This document shows, in pieces, positions 52,764 to 61,410 of a stretch of DNA of 64,000 bases. The translations under genes were made by a program, and so were the position numbers. The stretch comes from Azohydromonas caseinilytica (GTDB taxonomy: Bacteria > Pseudomonadota > Gammaproteobacteria > Burkholderiales > Burkholderiaceae_C), in assembly GCF_012927045.1 (NCBI RefSeq), contig NZ_JABBFW010000001.1, positions 434,001-498,000 on the forward strand. The letters run 5' to 3'. Below the pieces are notes generated by a model. It made no database searches. It was not told the DNA's origin and saw nothing but the letters and a program-made list of their open reading frames with translations. Within the stretch, counting starts at the first letter, position 1. Every line of letters starts with the position of its first letter.

Positions 52764-54425
52764 ATGGTCTGGCAACAGGTCTACGACCCCTTCGGCAACA
52801 TGTTCATCTCCACCTTGCTGGGCGCGATCCCGGTGGTGGTGATGCTCGTGTGCCTGGGATTCCTGCACATCAAGGCGCACATCGCCGCGGGCCTGGGCCT
52901 GCTGGCGGCCTTCCTCATCGCGGTCTTCGCCTACGGCATGCCCGCGTCGATGGCGGGCAACGCGGCCTTCCTGGGCGGCCTCACCGGCCTGCTGCCCATC
53001 GGCTGGATCGTGCTCAACATCATCTTCCTGCACCAGCTCACCGAGCAGAACGGCAGCTTCAAGATCCTGCAGGACTCGATTGCCGGCATCACGCAGGACC
53101 GCCGGCTGCAGCTGCTGCTCATCGCCTTCGCCTTCGGCGCCTTCTTCGAGGGCGCGGCGGGCTTCGGCACGCCGGTGGCGGTGACGGCGGCGATCCTCAT
53201 CGGCCTGGGCTTCTCGCCGCTGGCGGCCTCGGGCCTGTCGCTGATCGCCAACACGGCCCCGGTGGCCTACGGCGCGCTGGGCACGCCGGTGATCACGCTG
53301 GCCCAGGTGCACGGCTACGACCTGCAGGAGGTCTCGGCCATGATCGGCCGCCAGCTGCCCTTCTTCTCGCTGCTGGTGCCCTTCTGGCTGATCTGGGCCT
53401 TCGCCGGGCGCAAGGCCATGCTGGAAATCTGGCCCGCGATCCTGGTGACGGGTGCCAGCTTCGCCATCGCGCAGTTCCTGGTCTCCAACTACATCGGCCC
53501 GGAGCTGGTGGACGTGATCGCGGCCATCGTGTCGATGGTGGCGCTGGTGTCCTTCCTGCGCGTGTGGAAGCCCAAGAAGATCTGGACCTCCGTCTCGCTC
53601 AAGGGACACGAGAGCGACAGCGGCGAGGCCAAGCCCGTCACGGCGCCGACCCAGCACCCCACGGCCGACGTGATCCGCGCCTGGCTGCCCTGGGCGATCC
53701 TGACGCTGTTCGTGTTCATCTGGGGCCTGCCCGAGGTCAAGAAGTTCTGGAACGGCATCTACGCGCCGCGCTTCCCGATCGAAGGCCTGCACAACCTGGT
53801 GGAGAAGGTGCCGCCGGTGGTGCCCACGCCGCACAAGGAAGCCGCCATCTACACCTTCGGCCTGCTGTCGGCCACCGGCACGGGCATCCTGCTGTCGGCC
53901 ATCGTCGGCGGCCTGGCCATGGGCTACGGCCCGGTGGGCCTGGTGAAGACCTTCTTCCGCACGCTGTGGCTGGTGCGCTACTCGCTGCTGACCATCGTGC
54001 TGATGCTGGCGCTGGGCACGCTCACGCGCTTCTCGGGCACCGACACCACGCTGGGCCTGGCCTTCGCCAACACCGGCTGGATGTACCCCTTCTTCGGCAC
54101 GCTCATGGGCTGGCTGGGCGTGGCGCTCACGGGCTCGGACACGGCCTCCAACGTGCTCTTCGGCGGCATGCAGAAGGTCGCGGCCGAGCAGCTGGGCCTG
54201 TCGGCCAACCTCATGGGCGCAGCCAACAGCTCCGGTGGCGTCATGGGCAAGATGATCGACGCACAATCCATCGTCGTCGCCTCCACCGCCACGCGCTGGT
54301 TCAACCACGAGGGCGACATCCTGCGCTACGTCTTCTTCCACTCGGTGGCCCTGGCCTGCCTGGTGGGCATCTTCGTGACGATGCAGGCCTACGTCTGGCC
54401 CTTCACGCTGATGGTGGTCCACTGA
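52764..54425 (+). CDS. lldP: L-lactate permease (LldP/LctP family)
   Basis: 553 aa, about fourteen membrane helices, normal length. Typical sequence: VWQQVYDPFGNMFISTLLGAIPVVVML at the start, AFGAFFEGAAGFGTPVAVTAAIL, NTAPVAYGALGTPVITLA, and SDTASNVLFGGMQKVAAEQLGLS with NSSGGVMGKMIDAQSIVVA near the end. It imports lactate or glycolate with protons. It is followed by a strong terminator and then by glcDEF, so permease and oxidase genes form one functional block. Confidence 0.96.
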   Translation: MVWQQVYDPFGNMFISTLLGAIPVVVMLVCLGFLHIKAHIAAGLGLLAAFLIAVFAYGMPASMAGNAAFLGGLTGLLPIGWIVLNIIFLHQLTEQNGSFKILQDSIAGITQDRRLQLLLIAFAFGAFFEGAAGFGTPVAVTAAILIGLGFSPLAASGLSLIANTAPVAYGALGTPVITLAQVHGYDLQEVSAMIGRQLPFFSLLVPFWLIWAFAGRKAMLEIWPAILVTGASFAIAQFLVSNYIGPELVDVIAAIVSMVALVSFLRVWKPKKIWTSVSLKGHESDSGEAKPVTAPTQHPTADVIRAWLPWAILTLFVFIWGLPEVKKFWNGIYAPRFPIEGLHNLVEKVPPVVPTPHKEAAIYTFGLLSATGTGILLSAIVGGLAMGYGPVGLVKTFFRTLWLVRYSLLTIVLMLALGTLTRFSGTDTTLGLAFANTGWMYPFFGTLMGWLGVALTGSDTASNVLFGGMQKVAAEQLGLSANLMGAANSSGGVMGKMIDAQSIVVASTATRWFNHEGDILRYVFFHSVALACLVGIFVTMQAYVWPFTLMVVH

Positions 54426-54441
54426 TCGCCTGACGCCATCG

Positions 54442-54468
54442 ACCGGCCCTGCGGGGCCGGTTTTGCTT
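54442..54468 (+). terminator. Rho-independent terminator after lldP
   Basis: ACCGGCCC (54442-54449) pairs perfectly with GGGCCGGT (54454-54461) over TGCG and is followed by TTTGCTTT. It separates lldP from glcDEF; either glcD has its own promoter in the following 48 bp or the stop is partial. Confidence 0.85.
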
Positions 54469-54516
54469 TCAAGCCCGCGTTTTCATTCCCTCATTCCCAC
54501 TTCCAGGAGGCCGTCC

Positions 54517-56013
54517 ATGAACGCTTCCCAAGACACGCCCTCCGCCGCCGAGCGCGGCCAGCGCCGCGAGCAGGTGCTGGCGGCGCTGCGCGCGGCGCTG
54601 CCCGAGCACGCGCTGCTGTGGCGCGACGAGGAAACCAACCCCTACGAGTGCGACGGCCTCACCGCCTATCGCCAGTCGCCGCTGCTGGTGGCGCTGCCCG
54701 AGAACGAGGCGCAGGTCGCGGCGGTGCTGCGCATCTGCCACCAGCTCAATGTGCCGGTGGTGGCGCGCGGCGCCGGCACGGGCCTCTCCGGCGGCGCCAT
54801 GCCGCACGCGCTGGGCGTGACCCTGTCGCTGGCCAAGTTCAACCAGATCCTCAAGGTCGATCCGGTGAGCCGCACGGCGGTGGTGCAGTGCGGCGTGCGC
54901 AACCTCGCCATCAGCGAGGCCGCCGCGCCGCACGGCCTGTACTACGCGCCCGACCCCAGCAGCCAGATCGCCTGCACCATCGGCGGCAACGTCGCCGAGA
55001 ACTCCGGCGGCGTGCACTGCCTGAAGTACGGCCTGACCGTGCACAACGTGCTCAAGGTGCGCGGCTTCACGGTGGAGGGCGAGCCGGTGGAGTTCGGCTC
55101 CGACGCGCTGGACGTGCCGGGGCTGGACCTGCTCACGGTGATCGTGGGCAGCGAGGGCATGCTGGCCGTCACCACCGAGGTCACGGTCAAGCTGGTCCCG
55201 AAGCCCCAGCTGGCGCGCTGCATCATGGCCAGCTTCGACGACGTGCGAAAGGCCGGCGACGCAGTCGCCAACATCATCGCCGCGGGCATCATTCCTGCCG
55301 GGCTGGAGATGATGGACAAGCCCATGACGGCGGCCGTCGAGGACTTCGTCCACGCCGGCTACGACCTCCATGCCGAGGCCATCCTGCTGTGCGAGAGCGA
55401 CGGCACGCCCGAGGAGGTCGAGGAGGAGATCGGCCGCATGGTGCAGGTGCTGGAGACCAGCGGCGCCATCGCCATCGAGGTCAGCCGCGACGAGGCGCAG
55501 CGCCTGAAATTCTGGAGCGGGCGCAAGAACGCCTTCCCGGCCTCGGGGCGCATCAGCCCCGACTACATGTGCATGGACTCGACCATCCCGCGCAAGCGCC
55601 TGGCCGACATCCTGCTGGCGATCCAGGACATGGAGAAGAAGTACGGCCTGCGCTGCGCCAACGTCTTTCACGCCGGCGACGGCAACCTGCACCCGCTGAT
55701 CCTGTTCGATGCCAACGACCCCGACCAGCTGCACCGCTGCGAGCTGTTCGGCGCCGACATCCTGGAGACCAGCGTCGCCATGGGCGGCACGGTCACGGGC
55801 GAGCATGGCGTGGGCATCGAGAAGCTCAACTCGATGTGCGTGCAGTTCAGCCCCGGCGAGCGCGAGCAGATGCTGGCGCTCAAGTCCGCCTTCGACCCGG
55901 CCGGCACGCTTAATCCCGGCAAGGTCGTGCCCAGCAAGCACCGCTGTGCCGAGTACGGAAAGATGCATGTGAAGAAGGGGCTGCTGCCCTTCCCCGAGCT
56001 GGAGCGCTTCTGA
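54517..56013 (+). CDS. glcD: Glycolate oxidase / D-lactate dehydrogenase-like FAD subunit GlcD
   Basis: 498 aa, normal length. FAD-binding domain with VVARGAGTGLSGGAMPHALGV and PDPSSQIACTIGGNVAENSGGVHCLKYG, and C-terminal cap with FHAGDGNLHPLILFD and GEHGVGIEKL, all GlcD/D-lactate dehydrogenase hallmarks. Together with GlcE and GlcF it oxidises glycolate (and often D-lactate) and passes electrons to the respiratory chain. AGGAGG precedes the ATG at 54517 by six bases. Confidence 0.95.
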   Translation: MNASQDTPSAAERGQRREQVLAALRAALPEHALLWRDEETNPYECDGLTAYRQSPLLVALPENEAQVAAVLRICHQLNVPVVARGAGTGLSGGAMPHALGVTLSLAKFNQILKVDPVSRTAVVQCGVRNLAISEAAAPHGLYYAPDPSSQIACTIGGNVAENSGGVHCLKYGLTVHNVLKVRGFTVEGEPVEFGSDALDVPGLDLLTVIVGSEGMLAVTTEVTVKLVPKPQLARCIMASFDDVRKAGDAVANIIAAGIIPAGLEMMDKPMTAAVEDFVHAGYDLHAEAILLCESDGTPEEVEEEIGRMVQVLETSGAIAIEVSRDEAQRLKFWSGRKNAFPASGRISPDYMCMDSTIPRKRLADILLAIQDMEKKYGLRCANVFHAGDGNLHPLILFDANDPDQLHRCELFGADILETSVAMGGTVTGEHGVGIEKLNSMCVQFSPGEREQMLALKSAFDPAGTLNPGKVVPSKHRCAEYGKMHVKKGLLPFPELERF

Positions 56014-56014
56014 G

Positions 56015-57145
56015 ATGAACGCCATGAATGACACGCCCGGGGCGACGGACCCCGTGCTGGCCCGCCTGATCGACCAGGTGCAGACCGCGCGCGCCGCCAA
56101 GGGCACGCTGGAGATCCGCGGCCACGGCAGCAAGCGCTTCTACGGCGAGGCGCCGCGCGGCGAGCTGCTGGACACCCGGCCGCTCGCGGGCATCAGCAGC
56201 TACGAGCCCACCGAGCTGGTGGTGACGGTGCGCGCCGGCACGCCGCTGGAGGAGCTCGAAGCCGCGCTGGCCGAGCAGAACCAGTACCTGCCCTTCGAGC
56301 CGCCGCGCCTGCCCGGCGAGGGCGGCCGCGGCACGGTGGGCGGCATGGTCGCCGCCGGCCTGGCCGGCCCGGCGCGCGCCAGCGTCGGCACCGTGCGCGA
56401 CTTCGTGCTCGGCGCCACGCTGCTCAACGGCCAGGCCGAGGTGCTGAGCTTCGGCGGCCAGGTGATGAAGAACGTGGCCGGCTACGACGTGGCGCGCGTG
56501 CTGGCGGGCTCGCTGGGCATCCTGGGCGTCATCTGCGAGGTCTCGCTCAAGGTGCTGCCCGTGCCCGTGGCCACGCGCACGCTGCGCTTCGACCTGGACC
56601 AGGAGCAGGCGCTGCGGCACCTGAACCTCTGGGGCGGCCAGCCGCTGCCGGTCAATGCCAGCGCCTGGTGGAACGGCACGCTGGTCGTGCGCCTGTCGGG
56701 TGCGCGCGCGGCGGTGGACGCCGCCGGCGCCAAGCTCGGCGGCGAGGTGCTGCCCGAGGACCAGGCCACCGCGTTCTGGACGGGGCTGCGCGACCAGCGC
56801 GACGACTTCTTCCAGCTCGCCTTCACGGCCGTGACGCAGGGCACCCGCTCGCTGTGGCGGCTGTCGGTGCCGCAGACCGCGGCGCCGCTGGCGGAGCTCG
56901 GCGGCGGCCAGCTGGTCGAGTGGGGCGGCGCGCAGCGCTGGCTGCTGAGCGAGCTGCCCGCCGCGCAGGTGCGCCAGGCCGCGCAGCGCGCCGGCGGCCA
57001 TGCCGTGCTGTATGCCGGCCTGGACAAGTCGGCCGGTGTCTTCGCCCCGCTGTCGCCGGCGCTCTCGCGCATCCATCGCCAGATGAAGGCGGCTTTCGAT
57101 CCCGACCGGGTGTTCAACCCCGGCCGGCTCTATCCGGACCTTTGA
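56015..57145 (+). CDS. glcE: Glycolate oxidase FAD-binding subunit GlcE
   Basis: 376 aa. Short FAD-linked oxidase related to GlcD but with a reduced cap: FYGEAPRGELLDTRPLAGISSYEPTELVVTVRAGTPL, GRGTVGGMVAAGLAGPARASVGTVRDFVLGATLLNGQ, GGQVMKNVAGYDVARVLAGSLGILGVI. It begins one base after the glcD stop, so translation is likely coupled; an in-frame ATG three codons later is an alternative start. Confidence 0.95.
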   Translation: MNAMNDTPGATDPVLARLIDQVQTARAAKGTLEIRGHGSKRFYGEAPRGELLDTRPLAGISSYEPTELVVTVRAGTPLEELEAALAEQNQYLPFEPPRLPGEGGRGTVGGMVAAGLAGPARASVGTVRDFVLGATLLNGQAEVLSFGGQVMKNVAGYDVARVLAGSLGILGVICEVSLKVLPVPVATRTLRFDLDQEQALRHLNLWGGQPLPVNASAWWNGTLVVRLSGARAAVDAAGAKLGGEVLPEDQATAFWTGLRDQRDDFFQLAFTAVTQGTRSLWRLSVPQTAAPLAELGGGQLVEWGGAQRWLLSELPAAQVRQAAQRAGGHAVLYAGLDKSAGVFAPLSPALSRIHRQMKAAFDPDRVFNPGRLYPDL

Positions 57146-57158
57146 TTTCCCAGTCCTG

Positions 57159-58397
57159 ATGCAAACCAATCTCGCTCCCGAATTCCGCGACACGCCGGAG
57201 GGCCAGGAGGCCGAGGCCATCCTGCGCAAGTGCGTGCACTGCGGCTTCTGCACCGCGACCTGCCCGACTTATCAAATCCTGGGCGACGAGCTCGACGGCC
57301 CGCGCGGGCGCATCTACCTGATGAAGCAGGTGCTCGAAGGCAAGGAGCCCACGCGCGCCACCCAGCTGCACCTGGACCGCTGCCTGACCTGCCGCAACTG
57401 CGAGAGCACCTGCCCCTCGGGCGTGAACTACGGCGCGCTGGCCGACATCGGCCGCAACATCGTCGAGAAGAAGGTGCAGCGCAGCGCCGCGGACCGCGCC
57501 AAGCGCTGGGCGCTCAAGGAGGGCCTGACCTCGCCGCTGTTCGCGCCCGCGCTCAAGCTCGGCCAGGCGCTGCGCCCGCTGGTGCCCGGCGTGCTCAAGG
57601 ACAAGCTGCCCGCCAAGACGCCTGCCCGCGCGCACCAGTGGCCGAACCGCCAGCACGCGCGCAAGGTGCTGATGCTCGCCGGCTGCGTGCAGCCGGCGAT
57701 GGCGCCCAACATCAACGCCGCCACGGCGCGGGTGCTGGACGCCGCGGGCATCCAGGTGCTGGTGGCCGAAAAGGCCGGCTGCTGCGGCGCGATCCGCTCG
57801 CACCTGTCGGACGTGGAGGGCGGCCTCAACGACATGCGCCGCAACGTCGATGCCTGGACCCCGCTGCTGGATCAGGTCGAGGCCATCGTCATGAACGCCT
57901 CGGGCTGCGGCGTGATGGTCAAGGACTACGGCAAGGCGCTCAAGCACGACCCGGCCTATGCCGAGCGCGCCGCGCGCATCTCGGCGCTGACCAAGGACCT
58001 GTCCGAGCTGCTGCCCGACCTGGTGCCGCTGCTGGCGCCGAAGCTGGCCGCCAACGGCCAGAGCCCGCACCGCCTGACCTTCCACCCGCCCTGCACGCTG
58101 CAGCACGGGCAGCAGCTGCGCGGCGGGGTGGAGTCGGGGCTGCGCGCGCTGGGCTTCGAGGTCAGCCTGGCCGCGGGCGAGGCGCACCTGTGCTGCGGCT
58201 CGGCCGGCACCTACTCGGTGCTGCAGCCCGAGCTGTCGCACCAGCTGCGCGACCGCAAGCTGGGCCAGCTCCTGCCCACCAACCCCGAGGCCATCGTCTC
58301 GGCCAACGTGGGCTGCATCCAGCACCTGCAAAGCGGCACCGACGTGCCGGTGCGGCACTGGGTGGAAGTGGTGGACGAGGCGCTGGCGGCGGGGTGA
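57159..58397 (+). CDS. glcF: Glycolate oxidase iron-sulfur subunit GlcF
   Basis: 412 aa. Two ferredoxin-type [4Fe-4S] motifs near the N-terminus (CVHCGFCTATCPTY and CLTCRNCESTCPSG) and two CCG domains (KAGCCGAIRSHLSD; LCCGSAGTYSVLQPELS) as in GlcF and LutA/LldE relatives. It transfers electrons from GlcDE. Thirteen bases follow glcE. The gene ends next to a hairpin shared with the convergent SnoaL-like gene. Confidence 0.96.
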   Translation: MQTNLAPEFRDTPEGQEAEAILRKCVHCGFCTATCPTYQILGDELDGPRGRIYLMKQVLEGKEPTRATQLHLDRCLTCRNCESTCPSGVNYGALADIGRNIVEKKVQRSAADRAKRWALKEGLTSPLFAPALKLGQALRPLVPGVLKDKLPAKTPARAHQWPNRQHARKVLMLAGCVQPAMAPNINAATARVLDAAGIQVLVAEKAGCCGAIRSHLSDVEGGLNDMRRNVDAWTPLLDQVEAIVMNASGCGVMVKDYGKALKHDPAYAERAARISALTKDLSELLPDLVPLLAPKLAANGQSPHRLTFHPPCTLQHGQQLRGGVESGLRALGFEVSLAAGEAHLCCGSAGTYSVLQPELSHQLRDRKLGQLLPTNPEAIVSANVGCIQHLQSGTDVPVRHWVEVVDEALAAG

Positions 58398-58409
58398 GAC
58401 CGGCCGCTG

Positions 58410-58431
58410 GTGCGGGCCGGGAGGCCCGCAC
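58410..58431. terminator. Perfect hairpin between convergent glcF and SnoaL-like gene
   Basis: GTGCGGGCC and GGCCCGCAC, 9 bp each, around GGGA. It lies 12 bp after the glcF stop and 12 bp from the opposing stop. It has no T-run on either side, so it may be a weak terminator or an RNA 3'-end stabiliser. Confidence 0.5.
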
Positions 58432-58443
58432 GCCTCGTGGGCG

Positions 58444-58860
58444 TCAGCTCCTGGCGCCCACCACCACGTCGCGGCTGTCGAAGTAGCCCTGGAAGTCCGC
58501 GATGCGGCCGTCCTCGCCCAGCCGCAGCAGCGTGACGCCGTCGTATTCGACGGGCTTGCCGCTGGAGTCGGTACCGCGCGAGCGCCAGAACAGGCCGGCG
58601 GCATGGTCGTTGGCCGTCACTTCCGAGAACTCGGAGTGGATGTCGCCGAAGGAGCCGCGGTACTGGCGCCAGAAATTGGCGATGTCGTTACGGCCGCGGC
58701 GCTCCTGATGCTCGCGCTGGAGGATCGGATTGCGCAGGCAGGCATCGTCGGCAAACAGGCCGAGCAGGCCGTCCAGGGCCGCGTCGCCCTGGTCTTCGAG
58801 CTGGTGCAGGGCCTGGATGAAGCGCTGGGCGAGGTCCTGGGATTGCTGGGAGGTGGGCAT
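58444..58860 (-). CDS. SnoaL-like/NTF2-fold protein
   Basis: 138 aa. NTF2-like pocket fold: SQDLAQRFIQALHQLEDQGDAALDGLLGLFADDACLRNP at the start, a substrate-pocket stretch RRGRNDIANFWRQYRGSFGDIHSEF, and GVTLLRLGEDGRIADFQGYFDSRDV at the end. Such domains serve as isomerases, cyclases or plain binding proteins; nothing here narrows it. The ATG at 58860 has AAGGAG six bases upstream and is preferred to the in-frame start 39 bp earlier. Confidence 0.85.
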   Translation of the reverse strand: MPTSQQSQDLAQRFIQALHQLEDQGDAALDGLLGLFADDACLRNPILQREHQERRGRNDIANFWRQYRGSFGDIHSEFSEVTANDHAAGLFWRSRGTDSSGKPVEYDGVTLLRLGEDGRIADFQGYFDSRDVVVGARS

Positions 58861-58987
58861 GGCGGCTCCTTGGGACAAGAGGGTCGCCGGGGGCGGCAAG
58901 GGGGGTGCCGTCAGCCCGATGAACAGGCATTGACCCGGTTTGGCCCTGCGCCGGATGCGGCCTCGACCGGCACCATGCCGGGACAGC

Positions 58988-59941
58988 TCAAGCCGCCACC
59001 CGCTCCGGCCGCACCCGCAGCGCCCACATCACCCCCGCCACCAGCAGCGCGATGCCGGCCAGCGTGGTGGGCGGGGGCGGCGCGCCGCGCAGCAGGAAGG
59101 CGTAGCTCAGCGCCGCCAGCGTCTCGAACACGATCAACTGGCCCGCGATGGCCGTGGGCAGGCGCTGGCTGGCCTCGTTCCAGCACAGCGTGCCCAGCCA
59201 GGAGGCGAAGAGGCCGATCGTGAACATCAGCGCCACGAAGCGCAGCGGCTGCGGGCCGAAGGGCATGGCGAAGTCGCTGCCGCTCGCGCCGGACCACAGC
59301 CAGAAGCCCGCGTAGCCCAGCAGCGCCGGCACCAGCGTGGCCACGCCCTGCGCCGTGGCCCAGCTGCGCGGGCTGCGGTCCGGGTGCGCGCGCAGCCAGT
59401 CGGCATTGCGGATCGGGTACCAGGTCCAGCACGCCACCGCGAACACCGCCAGCAGCGCGCCCAGCGCGTAGCGGCCCGGGTCGGCCTCCGGGTCGGCGCG
59501 CAGCTGCGCCAGCTCGGCCTGGTTCACCAGCGCAATGCCGCAGCCGATCAGCGCCAGCGAGGGCGCCAGCCGCGCCCAGGGCAGCCGGCCGTCGCGCCAG
59601 GCATTGCGACGGTTGGAAATGACGGCGATCACCACCGGCAGCGTGCCGATGATCATGGTCGGCAGCGGCCCGCCCGCGCGCTGGATCGCGCCGGCCAGGC
59701 ACAGGTAATAGAGCAGGTTGCCCACCAGGGCGAGCTTCAAGGCCTCGGTCCAGTCGGCGCGCGTGAGCTCACGCAGCCGCGCGCGGTCCAGCCAGGCCAG
59801 GGGCAGCGCGATCAGGCCGAAGGCCAGGTAGCGCCCGAAGGACTGCAGCGCCGCCGGGTACTCCGGCAGCAGCAGCGGCGACACGAACACCAGGCCCCAC
59901 ATCAGTCCGGCGGCCATGGCGAAGAAGGTTCCCATCCACAT
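58988..59941 (-). CDS. EamA-family (drug/metabolite) transporter
   Basis: 317 aa, ten membrane helices in two EamA repeats: FFAMAAGLMWGLVFVSPLLL with GNLLYYLCLAGAIQRAGG in the first and ALLAVFAVACWTWYPIRNADWL with FASWLGTLCWNEASQRLPTAIAGQLIVFETLAAL in the second. Export of a metabolite is likely; the substrate is unknown. Separated by 58 bp from pssA, which reads in the same direction. Confidence 0.9.
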   Translation of the reverse strand: MWMGTFFAMAAGLMWGLVFVSPLLLPEYPAALQSFGRYLAFGLIALPLAWLDRARLRELTRADWTEALKLALVGNLLYYLCLAGAIQRAGGPLPTMIIGTLPVVIAVISNRRNAWRDGRLPWARLAPSLALIGCGIALVNQAELAQLRADPEADPGRYALGALLAVFAVACWTWYPIRNADWLRAHPDRSPRSWATAQGVATLVPALLGYAGFWLWSGASGSDFAMPFGPQPLRFVALMFTIGLFASWLGTLCWNEASQRLPTAIAGQLIVFETLAALSYAFLLRGAPPPPTTLAGIALLVAGVMWALRVRPERVAA

Positions 59942-59999
59942 CGGCCGGATTGTCGGTGGCCGCCGCGGGGCGGCCGGGCGCGCGGGCCGCGCCGGGGGC

Positions 60000-60620
60000 T
60001 CAGAGCTTGGGAATGTGCAGCGTCTTGCTGATCATCAGCGAGCCCGAGAGCACGAACAGCAGCACCAGCGGGTGCAGCGTCCAGGGGCCGAGGTCGAAGG
60101 CGCCCAGCCACAGGTCGTCGCCCAGGCGCTCCTGCCAGCCGGCCACGGCCAGGATCGCGGTGAGCAGCACGCTGGTGGGAATGGGCGTGCCCTCGAAGTA
60201 CTTCACCTTGTCGCCGCCCTCGGACAGGCTCTCGGCCGTGACGTTGAAGCGCGCCAGGCGGCTGACGCCGCAGCACACGAAGTAGATCAGCGCCGCCACG
60301 TCCCAGCCGCCGTTCATGCCCGCGGCGTAGGCCAGCACCGCCGGCGCCACGCCGAAGGACACCACGTCGGCCAGCGAGTCCAGCTCGCGCCCCAGCGCCG
60401 AGGCCTGCCGGCGCCAGCGCGCGACGCGGCCGTCGAGCACGTCGAAGGCCAGCGCCAGCGGCGCCATCGCCGCCGCGAGCAGGAACTGCCCGATGTCCTG
60501 GTCGCCCATGAAGGCCATGGCCAGCAGCACGCCGGCCATGCCGCAAGCGGCGTTGCCCAGGGTGAAGAAGTCCGCCAGCGCAAAGCCGCGGATCATCGAA
60601 AAGTGGCGCGTCGTCGTCAT
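60000..60620 (-). CDS. pssA: CDP-diacylglycerol-serine O-phosphatidyltransferase
   Basis: 206 aa from the ATG at 60620; an ATG seven codons upstream is possible. Membrane enzyme with the CDP-alcohol phosphotransferase motif DGRVARWRRQASALGRELDSLAD (DG-x2-AR-x8-G-x3-D-x3-D), and the family opening IRGFALADFFTLGNAACGMAGVLLA. VAPAVLAYAAGMNGG and FVCCGVSRLARFNV identify PssA rather than PgsA. It makes phosphatidylserine, the precursor of phosphatidylethanolamine. Confidence 0.92.
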   Translation of the reverse strand: MTTTRHFSMIRGFALADFFTLGNAACGMAGVLLAMAFMGDQDIGQFLLAAAMAPLALAFDVLDGRVARWRRQASALGRELDSLADVVSFGVAPAVLAYAAGMNGGWDVAALIYFVCCGVSRLARFNVTAESLSEGGDKVKYFEGTPIPTSVLLTAILAVAGWQERLGDDLWLGAFDLGPWTLHPLVLLFVLSGSLMISKTLHIPKL

Positions 60621-60691
60621 GGTGGTGGAGCCTTTCCTCATGGGTCGCTTCAGGGCATGTCGCTTGCCTGCCTTGGCGTCAGGAGACTGCC

Positions 60692-61345
60692 ATGAGAGCG
60701 AGCACTGCACGTACCGAGCCGGCCCGGGGGGCCATGGGTTCCACGCTGATGACGGCGCTGGCGGCTGGCTTGGCCGCCGGCGTGCTGGCCGGCTGCGCCG
60801 CCACGCCCGACGCGACCTGGTCCGATCCTCAGCTCGGCGCCAAGCCGCTGCAGGGCGCGCGCGTGCTGGTGGTGTGCGAGGCCAACGAGACCACGCTGCA
60901 GCAGGTGTGCCTGGACCGCATGGCCGAGGAGGCCACGGCGCGCGGGCTCACGCCGGTGCGCTCCGCCCCTTCGGGCTCCGGCGTGGGCCGCGGCGCCCAG
61001 GCCTACGTGGGCGCGGCGCGCGCGGCCGGCGCCTCGGCGCTGCTGCTGACCTCGGTCACGCCCGACGCCACGCAGGTGGTGCGGCCGGCGCCGTTTTCCA
61101 TCGGCATCGGCGGCTTCGGCGGGGGCAGCCGCGTGGGCGTGGGCGCGGGCGTGTCGCTGCCCATCGGCGGCGGCGGTGTGAGCAGCAACCCCGGCTTCGC
61201 CGCCAACAGCAGCTTCACCGAGGTGGGCAGTGGCCGGCTGCTGTGGTCGGCCCGCGCCAGCAGCTCCAACAGCGACTTCAACAGCGGCATGGGCGACATG
61301 GCGCGCACGCTGCTGGGGGCGGCGGAGAAGGCGGGGGTGTTTTGA
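60692..61345 (+). CDS. Uncharacterised lipoprotein
   Basis: 217 aa. The N-terminal signal ends in the lipobox VLAGC (Cys at about residue 35), so the mature protein should be lipid anchored. The body resembles DUF4136-like lipoproteins in layout: a Rossmann-like first half (LQGARVLVVCEANETTLQQVCLDRMAEEATARGLTPV, GASALLLTSVTPDA) and a Gly/Ser-rich second half (IGIGGFGGGSRVGVGAGVSLPIGGGG) before a final strand GSGRLLWSARASS. AGGAG precedes the ATG. It is divergent from pssA and convergent with glpD. Confidence 0.8.
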   Translation: MRASTARTEPARGAMGSTLMTALAAGLAAGVLAGCAATPDATWSDPQLGAKPLQGARVLVVCEANETTLQQVCLDRMAEEATARGLTPVRSAPSGSGVGRGAQAYVGAARAAGASALLLTSVTPDATQVVRPAPFSIGIGGFGGGSRVGVGAGVSLPIGGGGVSSNPGFAANSSFTEVGSGRLLWSARASSSNSDFNSGMGDMARTLLGAAEKAGVF

Positions 61346-61410
61346 GGGGCCACTGACGCGGTGGCGAGGGAGCCGCACTGCAGCATCCGCACCTCGCCGC
61401 CAACCACCTC